Of a stretch of DNA of 6,523 nucleotides, positions 5,386 through 6,523 are shown in pieces. Source of the stretch: an uncultured Collinsella sp. (GTDB lineage: Bacteria; Actinomycetota; Coriobacteriia; Coriobacteriales; Coriobacteriaceae). The translations under genes and the position numbers were made by a program. Under the pieces are notes generated by a model that was not told the origin of the DNA, made no database searches, and saw only the letters and a program-made list of their open reading frames with translations. The DNA lies in assembly GCA_900556705.1 (NCBI GenBank), contig USPT01000054.1:1-6523 (forward strand), written 5' to 3'. Positions within the stretch are counted from its first letter, which is position 1, and each line of letters begins with the position of its first letter.

Positions 5386-6423
5386 GTGGAAGGCATGGCT
5401 CAGCAGACAAGGAATGGTCATTCGGCGAGCGCGGCAGAGGTTGCGGCGCTCGCTGGCGTGAGCCGCCAGACTGTGTCTCGCGTGGTCAACGGTATGCCCA
5501 ACGTGACGGAAAAGACGCGCAAGCGTGTGCTGGCCGCCATGGAAGAGCTGGGCTTTCGTCCCAATTTTGCTGGAGCGGCGTTGCGCGGCGGGTCGTATCG
5601 TTCTATTGGCCTGTGCATGTACAACATCACACGTGTCGGTAACCTGGCGACGCTCGAGGGTATCATGCAAGCGGCGCGCGAGCACGATTTTGCCGTCACT
5701 ATGATCGAGATGGGCGGCGACAAGCCCTATACACTTGCCGATGCCTCGCGCCGCATGGTCGAGCGACCCGTCGACGGCATGATTCTCAACATGAACCGCA
5801 TGGCTCCCGATTTTGAGGAGTTTGTTCCCCAGCCGGGAGTGCGAACGGTCATCCTGTCCATGTATGCGCATCCGCGCTGCACGACGATCGACTCCGACCA
5901 GTATGGTTCGTGCGAGCTGTTGACCAATTATCTGCTGGAACATGGTCACTCGAATATGCGGTTTGTGGCGGGTCCGGAAAACTCGATTTCCTCGCGTTTT
6001 CGTGAGGCCGGTTGGCGCGATACGCTGGGTCGTGCTCATGTCGATGCCGCTCCGATGCTGCGTGGCGATTGGAGTGCGGACAGTGGGTACGCCATGGGCG
6101 AGCGGATTGCGGCCGAGGTGCTTGCCGGCGGGTCGCAGGCGCCGACTGCCGTGCTTGCGGCAAATGACCAGATGGCGCTGGGCGTTATCGCCGCGCTCGA
6201 GAACGCGGGCCTGTCCGTGCCCGACGACGTGAGCGTGGTTGGTATCGACGACGCACTCGAGGGACTTGTTCCTCACAATCGGCTGACGACGCTGCGATTT
6301 GATTTGCGCGGTGTCGGTAAGCTTGCGTTTGAGGCGGCGATTGGAGAGAGTTCGTCTATCGAGGCGATTCATGTGCCGAGTACGCTGGTCGAACGCTCGA
6401 CTGTTAGGGACATACGGGGTTAG
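5386..6423 (+). CDS. LacI-family transcriptional repressor (second paralog)
   Basis: A cytoplasmic DNA-binding regulator of 345 residues, paralogous to the product of 320-1330. The helix-turn-helix is at about residues 15-35 (ASAAEVAALAGVSRQTVSRV). The hinge region RPNFAGAALR follows, then the effector-binding domain, with shared blocks such as RPVDGMILNMNRM, GDWSADSGYA, PTAVLAANDQMALGV and VPDDVSVVGIDDA. I place the start at GTG 5386, five bases after CAGG (5377-5380). ATG 5395 is also possible, and an ATG at 5338 would place the N-terminus far upstream of the conserved domain. The gene is divergent from lacG-lacE and probably represses both that operon and itself through the ATGAGCACGT sites at 5165, 5187 and 5319. 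The inducer is probably a lactose-related sugar or sugar phosphate, inferred from context. This replaces the DeoR-type LacR of Firmicutes lac-PTS operons. Confidence 0.93.
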   Translation: MEGMAQQTRNGHSASAAEVAALAGVSRQTVSRVVNGMPNVTEKTRKRVLAAMEELGFRPNFAGAALRGGSYRSIGLCMYNITRVGNLATLEGIMQAAREHDFAVTMIEMGGDKPYTLADASRRMVERPVDGMILNMNRMAPDFEEFVPQPGVRTVILSMYAHPRCTTIDSDQYGSCELLTNYLLEHGHSNMRFVAGPENSISSRFREAGWRDTLGRAHVDAAPMLRGDWSADSGYAMGERIAAEVLAGGSQAPTAVLAANDQMALGVIAALENAGLSVPDDVSVVGIDDALEGLVPHNRLTTLRFDLRGVGKLAFEAAIGESSSIEAIHVPSTLVERSTVRDIRG

Positions 6424-6431
6424 GTCCTACT

Positions 6432-6501
6432 CCGTTTGTCTCGATTTGTAACAGGTAGACGGTCAAAAGCGGGCTACGTGTTACAGATTTAGATTCTTCG
6501 G
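6432..6501. repeat. 70-bp inverted-repeat element, copy 4
   Basis: Begins 8 bp after the second LacI stop codon. It matches copy 2 at 60 of 70 positions without gaps. Its left arm is B-like (TCTCGATTTGTAAC) and its right arm A-like (GTTACAGATTTAGA). The two still pair at most positions, with two G-T wobbles and one mismatch, so it looks like a hybrid of the two subtypes. Confidence 0.83.
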
Positions 6502-6511
6502 AAAGAGCAAT

Positions 6512-6523
6512 CCTGTTCGTCTC
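6512..6523. repeat. 70-bp element, start of copy 5 (cut by window end)
   Basis: CCTGTTCGTCTC begins after a 10-bp spacer, 80 bp from the start of copy 4, the same period as in the first array. The first 11 bases equal the start of copy 1. Only 12 bases are visible. Confidence 0.6.

Overview
The window looks like a carbohydrate-uptake island from a high-GC, Gram-positive, gut-type actinobacterium. Collinsella or another Coriobacteriia is my best guess, from the mix of PTS sugar genes, LacI regulators and GC-rich codon use. This is inference; no marker gene is present to prove it.

Layout from left to right. (1) Positions 1-44 hold, on the minus strand, the first 14 codons of a second PTS EIIC-type transporter. 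(2) Positions 45-319 are a divergent control region with a 24-bp perfect palindrome and a second half-site. (3) A LacI-family repressor (320-1330, +) follows. (4) Positions 1331-1590 have no gene. They hold three tandem copies of a 70-bp inverted-repeat element with a period of about 80 bp, then an intrinsic terminator at 1594-1632. (5) On the minus strand, lacG (3602-5044, 6-phospho-beta-galactosidase) is followed by lacE (1665-3425, fused EIICB transporter of the lactose/cellobiose PTS family). A strong 14-bp hairpin lies between them. (6) A second divergent control region (5045-5385) has three copies of an ATGAGCACGT operator and a good promoter for the next gene. (7) A second LacI-family repressor (5386-6423, +), paralogous to the first, is followed within 8 bp by another copy of the 70-bp element and the start of a further one.

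The window therefore shows two modules of the same design: a LacI repressor divergent from a lactose-type PTS gene, with 70-bp repeats directly after each repressor stop codon. In the complete module, LacE would import and phosphorylate a beta-galactoside, LacG would hydrolyse the 6-phosphate product in the cytoplasm, and the divergent repressor would control both strands. No EIIA (LacF) and no tagatose-6-phosphate genes are present, so the system must draw on genes elsewhere.

The least conventional signal is the 70-bp repeat family. It has two subtypes with compensatory arm changes, and its arms can pair within a unit or across the short spacers between units.
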